Assembly (NCBI GenBank): GCA_002707985.1
Contig: PAOI01000015.1
Coordinates: 17,584 to 52,123, forward strand
Reading direction: 5' to 3'
DNA from: Sphingomonas sp.
GTDB lineage: Bacteria > Pseudomonadota > Alphaproteobacteria > Sphingomonadales > Sphingomonadaceae
DNA length: 34,540 nt
The notes under the pieces are model-generated. The model was given only the letters and a program-made list of their open reading frames with translations, had not been told where the DNA came from and searched no databases. The position numbers and the translations under genes were made by a program. Positions 6,508-16,197 of this stretch are shown here, piece after piece. Every line of letters begins with the position of its first letter. The first letter of the stretch is position 1.

Positions 6508-7442
6508 CTGCGGACGCCCCTCATATTCCCGTGCTCCGCGACGAAGTCGTCGAAGCGCTCGCCATCGTGCCCGGCGAGCGTCATGTCGACGCAACGTTCG
6601 GAGCCGGCGGCTACACCAGAGCAATCCTCGAGCGGGGTGCCGAGGTGGCCGCTTTCGATCGTGACTCCCGGGCGATCGAAGGCGGCCATGATCTTGTCGA
6701 AGCAAGCGGCGGGCGGCTGATCCTGATCGAAGCGCCGTTTTCCGCACTCGACAGCGAGCTCGAACGCCGCGGCTTCGTCCCCGTCGACGGCGTGACGATG
6801 GATATCGGGGTTTCCTCGATGCAGCTCGATCAGGCCGAGCGCGGATTTTCGTTTCAGCAGGACGGGCCGCTCGACATGCGGATGGCCCCCGAAGGGCTGA
6901 CCGCTGCCGAATGGCTCAACAGCGCCGACGAGACGGAAATCGCCGACATCCTCTATCGGTACGGCGAAGAGCCGCGCTCGCGGCGCGTGGCAAAGGCGAT
7001 CGTCTCCGCACGACCCCTTACGCGAACTTCCGAACTCGCAAATGTGGTTAGGAAGGCGTTAGGATATCGCCCGCACGACAAGAAAGACCCGGCAACCCGG
7101 ACTTTTCAGGCGGTGCGCATCCATATCAATCGCGAGCTGGATGAGCTCGCGGAGGGGCTGGCTGCGGCGGAGCGTGTGCTGAAACCCGGCGGGCGGCTGG
7201 CGGTGGTGACGTTCCACAGCCTCGAGGACCGTCTGGTGAAGCGCTTTCTGCGCGAACGCAGCGGCGCCATGCCCGGTGGTTCGCGGCACCGCCCGATCGA
7301 GGCGCCGCGTGCCGCCCCCAGTTTTGAGTCTCTGCAACGGGCCGTGCGCCCGGGCGAGGCGGAAGTTGCCCGCAATCCCCGGGCCCGTTCGGCCACGTTG
7401 CGCGTCGCGCGGCGCACCGATGCGGCGCCCTGGTCGTCATGA
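6504..7442 (+). CDS. rsmH: 16S rRNA (cytosine(1402)-N(4))-methyltransferase
   Basis: The 312-residue product matches RsmH (MraW): [13 protein letters not shown] at the N-terminus, SAM motif [14 protein letters not shown] (29-42), FDRD (51-54), the helical insert with [14 protein letters not shown], and [12 protein letters not shown] late in the protein. It methylates N4 of C1402 in the ribosomal P site using SAM. The GTG start forms a GTGA overlap with the mraZ stop, so it is translationally coupled. The Arg-rich C-terminal tail is usual. Its place between mraZ and ftsL is the classical dcw position. Confidence 0.97.
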   Translation: MTADAPHIPVLRDEVVEALAIVPGERHVDATFGAGGYTRAILERGAEVAAFDRDSRAIEGGHDLVEASGGRLILIEAPFSALDSELERRGFVPVDGVTMDIGVSSMQLDQAERGFSFQQDGPLDMRMAPEGLTAAEWLNSADETEIADILYRYGEEPRSRRVAKAIVSARPLTRTSELANVVRKALGYRPHDKKDPATRTFQAVRIHINRELDELAEGLAAAERVLKPGGRLAVVTFHSLEDRLVKRFLRERSGAMPGGSRHRPIEAPRAAPSFESLQRAVRPGEAEVARNPRARSATLRVARRTDAAPWSS

Positions 7443-7461
7443 GTATGAGTAAGGAGTTGAA

Positions 7462-8019
7462 ATGATGGCAGGCTATGGACTGAAAGGCTTCGGCTGGTTC
7501 CTGTGCGGCGTCGTCGTGGCGCCCGCATGCTATATGGTGACGAGCCAGGTGGCGGCCGAGCGCGTTCAGCTTGAAGCGATGGATCGTGCGATCGCGCAGG
7601 CGCACAAGGATATCCGTTCGCTCGAAACCGAGTTCAACACGCGTGCCAGCATGGCGCAGATCGAACGGTGGAACGGCGACTTCCTGGCGCTCGCTTCGCC
7701 CGCCCCGGATCAGTTTCTGAGCGATGAGAACCAGCTTGCAAGCCTCGACGCCACCATGGGCGGCGAAATGCAGCACGCGTCGATGATCGTGCCCAAGGGC
7801 GGAACGCAGGGCCGCGATGTCGTTGCGCCCGAAGCCGCTTCGGCGCCGGTCGCCACCGCTTCGGCGGCGCCGGCCTCGGCTCCGCGTGCAGCAACTGCTT
7901 CTTCCGGCGGCACGCGCGGCGGCGATCAGGTCGCGATGCTCGACAGCCGCGTCCTTTCCAGTTCGACGATGGAGGATCTGCAGCGTCGCGCGAATATCGA
8001 GCGGCTGGCACTGCGGTGA
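7462..8019 (+). CDS. ftsL: Cell division protein FtsL (long-tailed form)
   Basis: The 185-residue product has a short cytosolic N-terminus, one transmembrane segment (about 8-28) and a periplasmic coiled-coil region (about 30-60, with SLETEFNTRASMAQIERWN). It then has an Ala/Ser/Pro-rich tail to the end. FtsL is hard to recognise by sequence; the call rests on topology, the NTRASMAQxERWN block and its place between rsmH and ftsI. FtsL helps to activate the FtsW-FtsI septal synthase. It is clearly longer than the roughly 100-120 residues usual for FtsL, because of the tail. AAGGAG lies 5-6 bases before ATG 7462; a second ATG follows at once (7465). A 19-base gap to rsmH is the only space before ftsQ; the end overlaps ftsI by 4 bases. 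Confidence 0.86.
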   Translation: MMAGYGLKGFGWFLCGVVVAPACYMVTSQVAAERVQLEAMDRAIAQAHKDIRSLETEFNTRASMAQIERWNGDFLALASPAPDQFLSDENQLASLDATMGGEMQHASMIVPKGGTQGRDVVAPEAASAPVATASAAPASAPRAATASSGGTRGGDQVAMLDSRVLSSSTMEDLQRRANIERLALR

Positions 8020-9716
8020 TCGTCCTCGTCGCCCCGCCGGCGGAATCGCGCCGGGCCGGCGATGGGCGGCCGGCGATGGTTGCGGTCGCGCAGGTGCGGC
8101 TGATGATCCTGCTGCTCGCGTTCGGCGCGGGCATTTTCGCGATTCTGGCGCGTCTCGCCGTACTCGCCATCTGGGCGGAGCCGGCGTCGGCGCGCAATGC
8201 GGTTGCAGTGGTCAAGCCGTTGCGCGGCGATATCGCCGATCGAAATGGCGAGCCGCTGGCGCGGACGATCGACGCGTGGACGATCGGCGTTCATCCCGAA
8301 AAGATCATCGGCGACCGGCAGGAGCTTGCGCGCAGGCTCGCCGAACTGATGCCCGAACGCAGCGCGGCGGAATATTTCCAACTGCTCAACGCCAAGGGCT
8401 TTCGCTATCTGAAGCGGCGTGCGCGGCCCGAGCTGGTCAGCGCGGTCAATGCGCTGGGCGAGCCGGGTATCGGCTTCAATCGCGAGCCCGAGCGGCTTTA
8501 TACGCAGGGCGACCTTGCCGCCTATGTCTTGGGACATATTCATTATGACGGCTATGGCGTGCGCGGCATGGAGCGGGTGCTTGAAAAGCGCCTGACCGAT
8601 CCGGCGCAGGCCGGAACGCCGGTCGAGCTTTCGATCGACGTGCGGGTGCAGGCGGCACTGCGCAGCGAGCTTGGTGAGGCGATGGAATCGTTTCAGGCCA
8701 AGGGCGCGGCCGGGCTGATCCTCGACGTCGACACCGGCGAAGTGCTGGCGATGGTGTCGCTGCCCAGCTTCAATCCCAACGATGTGAATGGGACGATCCC
8801 GCCCAACAACGTGACGCAAAGCGTCTATGAGCTTGGGTCGACCTTCAAACCGATCACTGCCGCCGCTGTGATCGACCGCGGCGTAGTCACGTCGATGTCG
8901 CGCCGTTTCGATGCGACCGAGCCGCTGCGGATCGGTCGGTTCAGCATCACCGACGATCACCCCCGGCGCCGCTGGCTCAACATCCCTGAAACGCTGATCT
9001 ATTCCTCGAACATCGCCACTGCGCGGATTGGCGAGGAACTGGGGCAGGAGGGGTTTGAGGATATCTTCCACAAGCTCCATTTCGACGAACGTGCGCCGAT
9101 CGATCTTGAAGCGGGCGGTACGCTCTGGCCGCATTACTGGAGCCGCGCGACGACGATGACCGTCGGCTATGGCCATGGCATCGCGGTAACGCCGCTGCAC
9201 CTCGCGCTGGCCTATGCGGCGCTGGTGAATGGCGGCGTGTGGCGCCCGGCGACGATGCTTAAGGTCGAGCCGGGCCATGCCGCGCGCGGCGAGCGCGTGC
9301 TTTCCGAAGCCACCAGCGCGCGGATGCGCCAGCTGCTGCGCCTGATCGTCACCGAAGGCAGTGGCAGGAACGCGAATGTTCCCGGCTATCGCGTCGGCGG
9401 CAAAACCGGCACGGCCGAACGCGCCGGCGCCCACGGTTATTCGGCTACAAATAACGTTTCTACCTTCGCAGCGGCTTTCCCCATGGACGCACCGCGCTAT
9501 GTGGTGATTGCCATGCTCGATTCGCCCATTGGAAACGCTCAAAGCCATGGCCAGCGTACCGCTGGCTGGACCACCACGCCCGTTGTCGGGCGCGTTATTC
9601 AGCGGACCGGTCCGCTGCTGGGCGTCATTCCCGACGCCAATCGCGACGTGGATCTTTCCCAGTTCGCGCCGCTGATCTGGCACGGTTCGCAGGATCACGA
9701 GGCCTCGGACCAATGA
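8016..9716 (+). CDS. ftsI: Septal peptidoglycan transpeptidase FtsI (PBP3)
   Basis: The 566-residue product is a class B penicillin-binding protein: one N-terminal transmembrane segment (about 28-52), a pedestal domain starting LRGDIADRNGEPLA (69-82), and a transpeptidase domain with STFK (Ser275 nucleophile, Lys278), SSN (330-332) and KTGT (463-466). It cross-links septal peptidoglycan with FtsW and is the target of beta-lactams. The GTG start makes a GTGA overlap with ftsL. All catalytic motifs are intact and the length is normal. A second, in-frame ATG at 8076 (residue 21) would shorten the cytosolic tail. Confidence 0.97.
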   Translation: MIVLVAPPAESRRAGDGRPAMVAVAQVRLMILLLAFGAGIFAILARLAVLAIWAEPASARNAVAVVKPLRGDIADRNGEPLARTIDAWTIGVHPEKIIGDRQELARRLAELMPERSAAEYFQLLNAKGFRYLKRRARPELVSAVNALGEPGIGFNREPERLYTQGDLAAYVLGHIHYDGYGVRGMERVLEKRLTDPAQAGTPVELSIDVRVQAALRSELGEAMESFQAKGAAGLILDVDTGEVLAMVSLPSFNPNDVNGTIPPNNVTQSVYELGSTFKPITAAAVIDRGVVTSMSRRFDATEPLRIGRFSITDDHPRRRWLNIPETLIYSSNIATARIGEELGQEGFEDIFHKLHFDERAPIDLEAGGTLWPHYWSRATTMTVGYGHGIAVTPLHLALAYAALVNGGVWRPATMLKVEPGHAARGERVLSEATSARMRQLLRLIVTEGSGRNANVPGYRVGGKTGTAERAGAHGYSATNNVSTFAAAFPMDAPRYVVIAMLDSPIGNAQSHGQRTAGWTTTPVVGRVIQRTGPLLGVIPDANRDVDLSQFAPLIWHGSQDHEASDQ

Positions 9717-11128
9717 AGCTGGGCGCCTTGACGGGCGGCGCGGAAGCGGCCGTCGTCACCGGGTTCGCCATCGACCATCGCAAGGTGGCGCCCGGAACCA
9801 TTTTCGGCGCGTTTCGCGGAACGCGATTCAATGGCGAGGATTTCATCGGCGATGCCGTGAAGAGCGGCGCAATTGCCATTGTCGCCGCGCCCGATGCGAA
9901 GGTGGAAGGCGCGGTGCATATCGCCGCCGAAAATCCGCGCGAGAAATTCGCGCAGCTCGCCGCGCAGTTTTTTGCGCCGTTCCCGGCGACGGCGGTCGCG
10001 GTCACCGGCACCAACGGCAAGACATCGACGGTCGAAATGACGCGGCAATTGTGGCGGATGGCGGGCGAACATGCCGCCTCGATCGGCACGCTGGGCGTCA
10101 CTACTGCGGACGAAAGCGTCTATACGGGCCTCACCACGCCCGACATCGCGACATTTCTGTCGAACGTCGCGGGCCTCGCGCGCGAAGGCGTGACGCATCT
10201 GGCGTTCGAGGCGTCGAGCCACGGCCTCACGCAATATCGTACAGAAGGGTTGCCGGTGGCGGCGGCGGCGTTCACCAATCTCAGCCGCGACCACCTCGAT
10301 TATCATGGCGACATGGCCGCCTATTTCTGTGCCAAGCTGCGCCTGTTCGCCGATGTGCTCGATCCCGACGGCGTTTCGGTGATCTGGGTCGACGATCCCA
10401 ATGCCGATCGCGTGATCGATATCGCGCGGGTGCGCGGCAATCGCATCGTCAGCGTCGGCGAACATGGCGATACGCTGCGGCTCGTTTCGCGCGATCCGAC
10501 TTTGCTGGGGCAGGGGCTGGTGATCGAGGCCGAAGGTGCACAGCACAAGGTGATGCTGCCGCTGATCGGCGCCTATCAGGCCGCCAATGCGCTGGTCGCG
10601 GCGGGGCTGGTGATTGCGACCGGCGGCGATGTGGCGACCACTATCGCCAATCTTTCGCGGCTGCAGCCGGTGCGCGGGCGGCTCGAACGCGCCGTCATCA
10701 CGCGCAGTGGTGCGCCGGTCTATGTCGATTATGCGCATACGCCGGACGCACTGGAAGCGGCGATCGCGGCGCTGAAGCCGCATGCCAAGGGCCGTCTGAT
10801 CGTCGTGTTCGGTGCTGGCGGCGACCGCGATACCGGCAAGCGCGAACCGATGGGTACGGTCGCGCGGCAGGGCGCCGATCTAGCCATCGTCACCGACGAT
10901 AATCCGCGTACCGAAGATGCTGCGGCGATCCGTGCCGAGATATTGAAGGGCTGCCCGGATGCAATCGAAGTTGCCGGGCGCCGCGAAGCCATTGCGCTCG
11001 CGATTGCCGAAGCCGGGCCGGAGGACATCGTGTTGATCGCCGGCAAGGGGCATGAGCAGGGGCAGATTGTCGGCGATCTGGTGTTGCCGTTCGACGACGT
11101 CACCGTAGCGCGCGAGTGCGCGGCATGA
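9713..11128 (+). CDS. murE: UDP-MurNAc-L-Ala-D-Glu:meso-diaminopimelate ligase
   Basis: The 471-residue product is a Mur ligase with its three domains: an N-terminal UDP-binding part (DHRKVAPGTIFGAF), the central ATPase with GTNGKTST (99-106), and a C-terminal domain with DNPR (396-399). DNPR marks enzymes that add meso-diaminopimelate rather than lysine, as expected for a Gram-negative. It adds the third stem residue to the cytosolic UDP precursor. The ATG overlaps the ftsI stop (ATGA). The usual DSRKV reads DHRKV here, a departure in the UDP-binding segment that may be lineage-typical. Confidence 0.97.
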   Translation: MKLGALTGGAEAAVVTGFAIDHRKVAPGTIFGAFRGTRFNGEDFIGDAVKSGAIAIVAAPDAKVEGAVHIAAENPREKFAQLAAQFFAPFPATAVAVTGTNGKTSTVEMTRQLWRMAGEHAASIGTLGVTTADESVYTGLTTPDIATFLSNVAGLAREGVTHLAFEASSHGLTQYRTEGLPVAAAAFTNLSRDHLDYHGDMAAYFCAKLRLFADVLDPDGVSVIWVDDPNADRVIDIARVRGNRIVSVGEHGDTLRLVSRDPTLLGQGLVIEAEGAQHKVMLPLIGAYQAANALVAAGLVIATGGDVATTIANLSRLQPVRGRLERAVITRSGAPVYVDYAHTPDALEAAIAALKPHAKGRLIVVFGAGGDRDTGKREPMGTVARQGADLAIVTDDNPRTEDAAAIRAEILKGCPDAIEVAGRREAIALAIAEAGPEDIVLIAGKGHEQGQIVGDLVLPFDDVTVARECAA

Positions 11129-12501
11129 GCGCGCTCTGGACCTCTGGCGAAATCGCTGCAGCCACCGGCGGCACGGCTTCTGCCGAGTTCGCCGTTTCCG
11201 GCGTCACGTTCGACAGCCGCGAGGTGGGGCGGGGCGACCTGTTCCTTGCGCTGAAAGGCGAAGCGACCGACGGTCACCGGTTCCTCGATCAGGCCTTTGC
11301 TCAGGGCGCGGCAGGCGCCGTGGTCAGCGCCGATACGCCGCATGCCCATATCCGCGTCGCCGATACGATGGCAGCGCTCGAGGATCTGGGTCGGGCCTCG
11401 CGGGCGCGGATGCAGGGCAAGGTGATCGGCGTCACCGGATCGGTGGGCAAGACCGGCACCAAGGAAGCGTTGTTCGCGGCGCTCGATCGCCCCGAACCGG
11501 GCCGGGCGCATCGTTCGGTCAAAAGCTATAACAACCATACCGGCGTTCCGCTCAGCCTTGCCCGCATGCCGCGCGAAACGCAGTTCGGTGTGTTTGAAAT
11601 GGGAATGAATCACGCGGGCGAACTCGCCGCGCTGACGCAAATCGTGCGTCCGCATGTCGCGATCGTTACTACCATTGCCCCCGCGCATACCGAGTTCTTC
11701 AGGGACGAAAGCGCGATCGCCGATGCCAAGGGCGAGATTTTTCAGGGACTGGAGGCCGGCGGCACGGCGATCGTGCCGTTCGACAGTCCGCACCGCGATC
11801 GGCTGATCGCGGCGGCACAGCCCTATGCCGCGCATATCGTGACCTTCGGCCTTGGCGAGGGTGCCGATGTCCGCGCGATCGAAACGATGCGCACGCGGAC
11901 CGGGGGCACATTCGTCACCGCGCGGCTGGGCGAGCGCGAACTGAGCTTCACGCTGTCGCAGCCCGGCCAGCATTGGGTGGCCAATGCCATGGCGATCCTT
12001 GCCGCAGTCGATGCCGTGGGCAGCGATCTGGAGCTGGCCGGCCTCGCGCTGGCTGAAATGGGCGGGTTGCCCGGGCGCGGCGCGCGGTTTCTGGCGAAAG
12101 TCGATGGCGGCGAAGCGCTGGTGATCGACGAAAGCTATAACGCCAATCCCGCTTCGATGCGTGCGACGCTTGCCGTGCTCGGCGCCGAACCGGTCGAAGC
12201 GCGGCGGATCGTTTTGCTCGGCGAAATGCGCGAACTGGGTTCGGAAAGCGATGCCTATCACGCCGCGCTTGCCGATCCGATCCGCGCCGCCGGGGTGAGC
12301 CGTGCTATTTTGGTGGGTGAAGGGATGGCGGCGCTTGCAAAGGCGCTTGAGGGCCAGATTGATTTCGTCCATGTGCCCGACGCCGCATCCGCGCGGGCGA
12401 GCCTGGAATCCATGCTTGCGCCCGGCGATGCGGTCCTCGTCAAGGGATCGAACGCAGTGGGGCTGGCGAGCGTTGTCGCGTCGCTGGCGGGAAGGGGCTA
12501 A
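11125..12501 (+). CDS. murF: UDP-MurNAc-tripeptide--D-Ala-D-Ala ligase
   Basis: The 458-residue product carries [17 protein letters not shown] (27-43), the P-loop [10 protein letters not shown] (105-114), the MNHAGEL segment and a C-terminal [12 protein letters not shown] block, the MurF signature. It attaches D-Ala-D-Ala to the tripeptide precursor with ATP. The frame opens slightly earlier (11116), but ATG 11125 gives an ATGA overlap with murE and the standard N-terminus. The stop shares one base with the mraY start (TAATG). Confidence 0.97.
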   Translation: MSALWTSGEIAAATGGTASAEFAVSGVTFDSREVGRGDLFLALKGEATDGHRFLDQAFAQGAAGAVVSADTPHAHIRVADTMAALEDLGRASRARMQGKVIGVTGSVGKTGTKEALFAALDRPEPGRAHRSVKSYNNHTGVPLSLARMPRETQFGVFEMGMNHAGELAALTQIVRPHVAIVTTIAPAHTEFFRDESAIADAKGEIFQGLEAGGTAIVPFDSPHRDRLIAAAQPYAAHIVTFGLGEGADVRAIETMRTRTGGTFVTARLGERELSFTLSQPGQHWVANAMAILAAVDAVGSDLELAGLALAEMGGLPGRGARFLAKVDGGEALVIDESYNANPASMRATLAVLGAEPVEARRIVLLGEMRELGSESDAYHAALADPIRAAGVSRAILVGEGMAALAKALEGQIDFVHVPDAASARASLESMLAPGDAVLVKGSNAVGLASVVASLAGRG

Positions 12502-13568
12502 TGCTTTACTGGATCGCGGAGCTGCTGGATTTTACCGGCGTCTTCAATCTCTTCCGCTATCTTTCCTTCCGCACCGGCGGTGCCGTGGCGACGGCGCTGC
12601 TGCTCGGCCTGATCGTCGGGCCGAGCTTCATCGGCTGGCTGCGCGTGCGTCAGGGCAAGGGGCAGCCGATCCGCAGCGATGGGCCGCAGAGCCACCTCGC
12701 CAAGCGCGGTACGCCGACGATGGGCGGGCTGATGATCCTGACCAGCCTGATGGTATCGCTGCTGCTGTGGATGGACCTTTCCAATCCGTTCGTCTGGGCG
12801 TGCATGTTCGTGACGTTCGGCTTCGGGATGATCGGGTTCCTCGACGATTATGACAAGGTGCGCAAAGCCAGCACGGCGGGCGTTTCGGGAAAGGTGCGGC
12901 TCGCTGGCGAGTTCCTGATCGCGGGCGTCGCGGCATGGATCATTACCCAGCAGAACGGGACCGAGCTGTATCTGCCGTTCGTCACGCATCGTATCGATCT
13001 GGGGCCGTTCTACATCGTCTTTGCCGCGTTCACGATCGTGGCGTTCGGCAATGCAGTGAACCTGACCGACGGTCTCGACGGGCTCGCCACCATGCCGGTG
13101 ATCATCGCCAGCCTCGCTTTCATGATGATCGTCTATCTGGTCGGCCGCGCCGACTATGCCAGCTATCTCGGCATTCCGCATGTTCCGGGCGCGGGCGATC
13201 TTGCCATTTTCTGTGGCGCTATGATCGGCGCGGGGCTTGCGTTCCTGTGGTTCAACGCGCCCCCGGCGGCGGTGTTCATGGGCGATACCGGCAGCCTCGC
13301 GCTCGGCGGCGCGCTCGGCGCGATTGCCGTTACCGCGCACCATGAAATCGTGCTTGGCATCATCGGCGGCCTGTTCGTGATCGAAGCGATGAGCGTCATC
13401 ATTCAGGTGTTTTTCTACAAGCGGACCGGCAAGCGCGTGTTCCGCATGGCGCCGATCCACCACCATTTCGAACAACTCGGCTGGAGCGAACCCACGGTGG
13501 TGATCCGTTTCTGGATCATTGCCTTCGTTCTGGCGCTGGCGGGGCTTTCCACACTCAAGCTGCGATGA
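12501..13568 (+). CDS. mraY: Phospho-MurNAc-pentapeptide translocase
   Basis: The 355-residue polytopic inner-membrane protein has about ten hydrophobic segments and the family motifs [42 protein letters not shown] and MAPIHHHFE. MraY transfers phospho-MurNAc-pentapeptide from UDP to undecaprenyl phosphate, making lipid I. The TAATG junction with murF and the ATGA junction with murD show coupling on both sides. Length and motifs are normal. Confidence 0.98.
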   Translation: MLYWIAELLDFTGVFNLFRYLSFRTGGAVATALLLGLIVGPSFIGWLRVRQGKGQPIRSDGPQSHLAKRGTPTMGGLMILTSLMVSLLLWMDLSNPFVWACMFVTFGFGMIGFLDDYDKVRKASTAGVSGKVRLAGEFLIAGVAAWIITQQNGTELYLPFVTHRIDLGPFYIVFAAFTIVAFGNAVNLTDGLDGLATMPVIIASLAFMMIVYLVGRADYASYLGIPHVPGAGDLAIFCGAMIGAGLAFLWFNAPPAAVFMGDTGSLALGGALGAIAVTAHHEIVLGIIGGLFVIEAMSVIIQVFFYKRTGKRVFRMAPIHHHFEQLGWSEPTVVIRFWIIAFVLALAGLSTLKLR

Positions 13569-14977
13569 TCACGAGCACGACCTGGAGCGGAAAACGCTAC
13601 GCCGTGCTGGGGCTGGCACGCTCCGGGCAAGCGAGCGTGGCTGCGCTTCTGGCAAGCGGGGCGGAAGTCGTTGCGTGGGACAATAGCGAGGAACGGCGTG
13701 ATCAGATCCTCCCCGGCACGGGGAGGGGGACCGCTCGCGAAGCGAGTGGGGGAGGGGGAGCTGCCTCAGGCGCCGCACTTCCGCATACCCCCCTCCACCA
13801 GCCTGCGGCTGGTCCCCCTCCCCGTGCCGGGGAGGAATTGACGCTCGCCGATCCGCTGGAAACCGATCTCAACGGCTTTGCCGGCGTCATCGTTTCTCCC
13901 GGAGTCCCGATCAATCGCCACCCGATTGCTGCGCATGCCGCCGCAGCCGGCGTGCCGCTGATCGGCGACATCGAACTTTTCGCACAGGCGCGGGCCGAAC
14001 TCCCGGCGCACAAGGTCATCGGTATCACCGGCACCAACGGCAAGTCGACCACGACCGCGCTGATCCACCATATTCTCGCCAGCGCGGGCATCCCCGCGCG
14101 GATGGGCGGCAATATCGGCCTGCCGATCCTCGGGCAGGAGCCGCTTCCGGAAGGCGGCGTCTATGTGCTCGAACTGTCGAGCTATCAGATCGATCTGACG
14201 CAGAGCCTCGATTGCGACGTCGCGGTGCTGACCAACATCACTCCCGACCATCTCGATCGCTATGACGGGTTCGACGCCTATGCCGCATCGAAAGCGCGCC
14301 TTTTTGCGATGCAGTCGCCCGATCATGCCGCGATTATCGGCATCGGCGACATCCCCTCGGCCAATATCGCGCGCGAACTCGCCACGTCTGGCCGGTCGGA
14401 AGCACTGACCAAGATCGCCCCCGGCGTCTGCATGGATCAGTCGCGCTGGCCTGCACTGCAGGGGCCGCACAATGCCCAGAATGCACTCGCCGCGATCGCC
14501 GCATGCGAGGCCCTCGGGCTGTCGAACGAAGCGATCGATGCCGGGCTCGCCAGCTTCCCCGGACTACCACACCGGATGGAGCGGCTCGGCGTCCATAAGG
14601 GGTTGCTCTGGGTCAATGACAGCAAGGCGACAAATCCGACCAGCACCGCCCCCGCGCTGCAGGCATTCGGGCGCATCCACTGGATCCTTGGCGGACAGGC
14701 CAAGACCGACGATCTCGAAGCCTGCCGCCCCGGCTTCGCCAATGTGGTGCAGGCCTATACGATCGGTGAAGCCGCCGAATTGTTCGAAACGCTGCTACGC
14801 CCCGAAATACCGGTGGCGCGCGTCGATACGCTCGACGCAGCCGTTCAGGCGGCGCTGACCGTCGCCCAGCCGGGCGATACCGTGCTCCTCTCGCCCGCCT
14901 GTGCCTCGTTCGACCAATTTCGCGACTTCGAAGCGCGCAGCGATGCGTTTCGCGCGCTGGTGGAGGGGTTGGAGTGA
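13565..14977 (+). CDS. murD: UDP-MurNAc-L-Ala:D-Glu ligase with an in-frame palindromic repeat insertion
   Basis: The 470-residue product is Mur[12 protein letters not shown] (14-24), [11 protein letters not shown] (110-120), P-loop GTNGKSTTT (156-164), GNIGLP, LELSSYQ, DHLDRY and [12 protein letters not shown] are all intact. It adds D-Glu to UDP-MurNAc-L-Ala in the cytosol. Residues 48-91 are foreign to the family. They are encoded by a 130-base palindromic repeat (13707-13836) and are rich in Gly, Ala, Pro and Arg. In Escherichia coli MurD the matching span between the second strand (ending MDT) and SPG is about 35 residues; here it is about 70. The insertion falls in the loop between the second and third strands of the UDP-binding domain, leaves the frame open, and spares the catalytic motifs. 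The enzyme is presumably active, as no second murD is visible here. ATGA overlap with mraY, GTGA with ftsW. Confidence 0.96.
   Translation: MITSTTWSGKRYAVLGLARSGQASVAALLASGAEVVAWDNSEERRDQILPGTGRGTAREASGGGGAASGAALPHTPLHQPAAGPPPRAGEELTLADPLETDLNGFAGVIVSPGVPINRHPIAAHAAAAGVPLIGDIELFAQARAELPAHKVIGITGTNGKSTTTALIHHILASAGIPARMGGNIGLPILGQEPLPEGGVYVLELSSYQIDLTQSLDCDVAVLTNITPDHLDRYDGFDAYAASKARLFAMQSPDHAAIIGIGDIPSANIARELATSGRSEALTKIAPGVCMDQSRWPALQGPHNAQNALAAIAACEALGLSNEAIDAGLASFPGLPHRMERLGVHKGLLWVNDSKATNPTSTAPALQAFGRIHWILGGQAKTDDLEACRPGFANVVQAYTIGEAAELFETLLRPEIPVARVDTLDAAVQAALTVAQPGDTVLLSPACASFDQFRDFEARSDAFRALVEGLE
13707..13836. repeat. Palindromic repeat element inside murD, perfect 26-base terminal arms
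   Basis: The arms 13707-13732 and 13811-13836 are perfect reverse complements over 26 bases. Inside lie two smaller hairpins: CTCGC-GAA-GCGAG (13734-13746) and ACCAGCC-TGC-GGCTGGT (13797-13813). G-rich and C-rich tracts around 13747-13759 and 13788-13798 are also partly complementary. No open frame in it looks like a transposase, and no target duplication is obvious. It is the only copy in the window. From general knowledge, similar GC-rich palindromes with a GGGGAGGGGGACC-like arm are scattered in intergenic DNA of sphingomonads; this has not been checked here. It behaves like a non-autonomous miniature element that has landed in a coding gene in frame, as Rickettsia palindromic elements do. 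Confidence 0.9.
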
Positions 14978-16197
14978 GCGATATGGCGGAGCAGGCACCC
15001 AAGGGCTTTCGCAGCCGTGTCGCCCAGCAGATGGGCCGCACCGGCCGCTCGCCCGCCGGCATGTGGTTCTGGGAGATCGATCGCGTCCTGTTGTTACTGG
15101 CGCTGTCGCTGATGGCGATCGGCCTGATCGCCGTCGCGGCGGCTTCGCCTGCGACGGCGCATCGCTATTCGGGCGGCTCGGTGACGATCCCGCCGATGTA
15201 TTATTTCTGGCGACAGGCGGCGTGGGTGGCAGTGTCGGTGCCGGTCATGCTGGTCGTTTCGATGCTGCCGATCCGCTTTGCACGCCGATGCGCGCTGATC
15301 GGTGCCGCGATCTTCTTCCTCCTGCTCGCCGCGACTCCGTTTCTGGGCGCGGAGGTCAATGGCGCGAAGCGATGGATCGACCTGGGTGTGTCCGAACTTC
15401 AGCCATCCGAATTTCTGAAGCCGCTGTTCATCGTCGCGACTGCGTGGCTGTTGTCGTTCCGGGCAAAGGATCCGCAGCTTCCCGTGCTGTTCATCACCGG
15501 CGCGCTGACCGCGTGCATCGCCGCGCTGCTGATGATGCAGCCCGATTTCGGCCAGACGATCGTGTTCGTCCTCGTCTGGCTGGCGCTGCTCGTCCTTTCG
15601 GGCGTTTCGACCGCTGCGATCGGTGCGCTGATGGGCACCGCGATTGCCGGTGTGGTCGCTGCCTATCTGTTCTACGATACTGCCCGCATTCGCATCGACA
15701 GCTTCCTGTTCCCCGACAAGGAAAAGGCGCTGGCCGAACATTATCAGACCGATATGGCGCATGCGACGCTGACGGCGGGCGGCGCCACCGGCACCGGGCC
15801 CGGCGGCGGAACCGTCAAATTCCGTCTCCCTGAGGCACATACCGATTATATTTTCTCGGTCGTGGGCGAGGAATTCGGGCTTATCACCTGTGGGGTGATT
15901 GCGATTCTCTATCTCGCCATCGTCGTTCGGGTGGTGATGAAACTTATTGACGAGGAAGACGCGTTTCGCCTGCTCGCCGCTGCCGGCCTGGCCGCGCAGT
16001 TCGGGGTGCAGGCGCTGATCAACATGGCAGTGAACACGGGTCTTGCACCTTCCAAGGGCATGACGCTGCCGTTTATCAGCTATGGCGGCTCTTCGATGAT
16101 CGCGCTGTCGGTCGGGTTCGGACTGTTGCTCGCTTTCACGCGGCGGAACCCGTATCTGACGCGCTCACCCTATACCGTGCGCGGGAGCGGTTCATGA
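14974..16197 (+). CDS. ftsW: Septal peptidoglycan glycosyltransferase FtsW (SEDS)
   Basis: The 407-residue inner-membrane protein has about ten transmembrane segments and SEDS motifs: GAKRWIDLG, LQPSEFLK, MMQPDFGQT, AHTDYIFSVVGEEFG, and FISYGGSS near the C-terminus. FtsW polymerises lipid II at the septum with FtsI. GTG 14974 gives a GTGA overlap with murD; ATG 14983, three codons on, is an alternative and has GGAG at a suitable distance. The cytosolic N-terminus of about 35 residues is basic. The end overlaps murG by 4 bases. Confidence 0.97.
   Translation: MSDMAEQAPKGFRSRVAQQMGRTGRSPAGMWFWEIDRVLLLLALSLMAIGLIAVAAASPATAHRYSGGSVTIPPMYYFWRQAAWVAVSVPVMLVVSMLPIRFARRCALIGAAIFFLLLAATPFLGAEVNGAKRWIDLGVSELQPSEFLKPLFIVATAWLLSFRAKDPQLPVLFITGALTACIAALLMMQPDFGQTIVFVLVWLALLVLSGVSTAAIGALMGTAIAGVVAAYLFYDTARIRIDSFLFPDKEKALAEHYQTDMAHATLTAGGATGTGPGGGTVKFRLPEAHTDYIFSVVGEEFGLITCGVIAILYLAIVVRVVMKLIDEEDAFRLLAAAGLAAQFGVQALINMAVNTGLAPSKGMTLPFISYGGSSMIALSVGFGLLLAFTRRNPYLTRSPYTVRGSGS

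Noticed and set aside
7926..9713. A 595-residue open frame on the minus strand opposite ftsI
   Set aside because: It is the antisense shadow of a GC-rich gene: composition is Arg/His/Gln/Ala-rich without domains, and it has no ribosome site. The plus-strand frame carries every FtsI motif.
13707..13836. Considered as a full insertion sequence or as a frameshifted murD
   Set aside because: There is no transposase frame, the element is only 130 bases, and the MurD frame continues unbroken with intact motifs after it.
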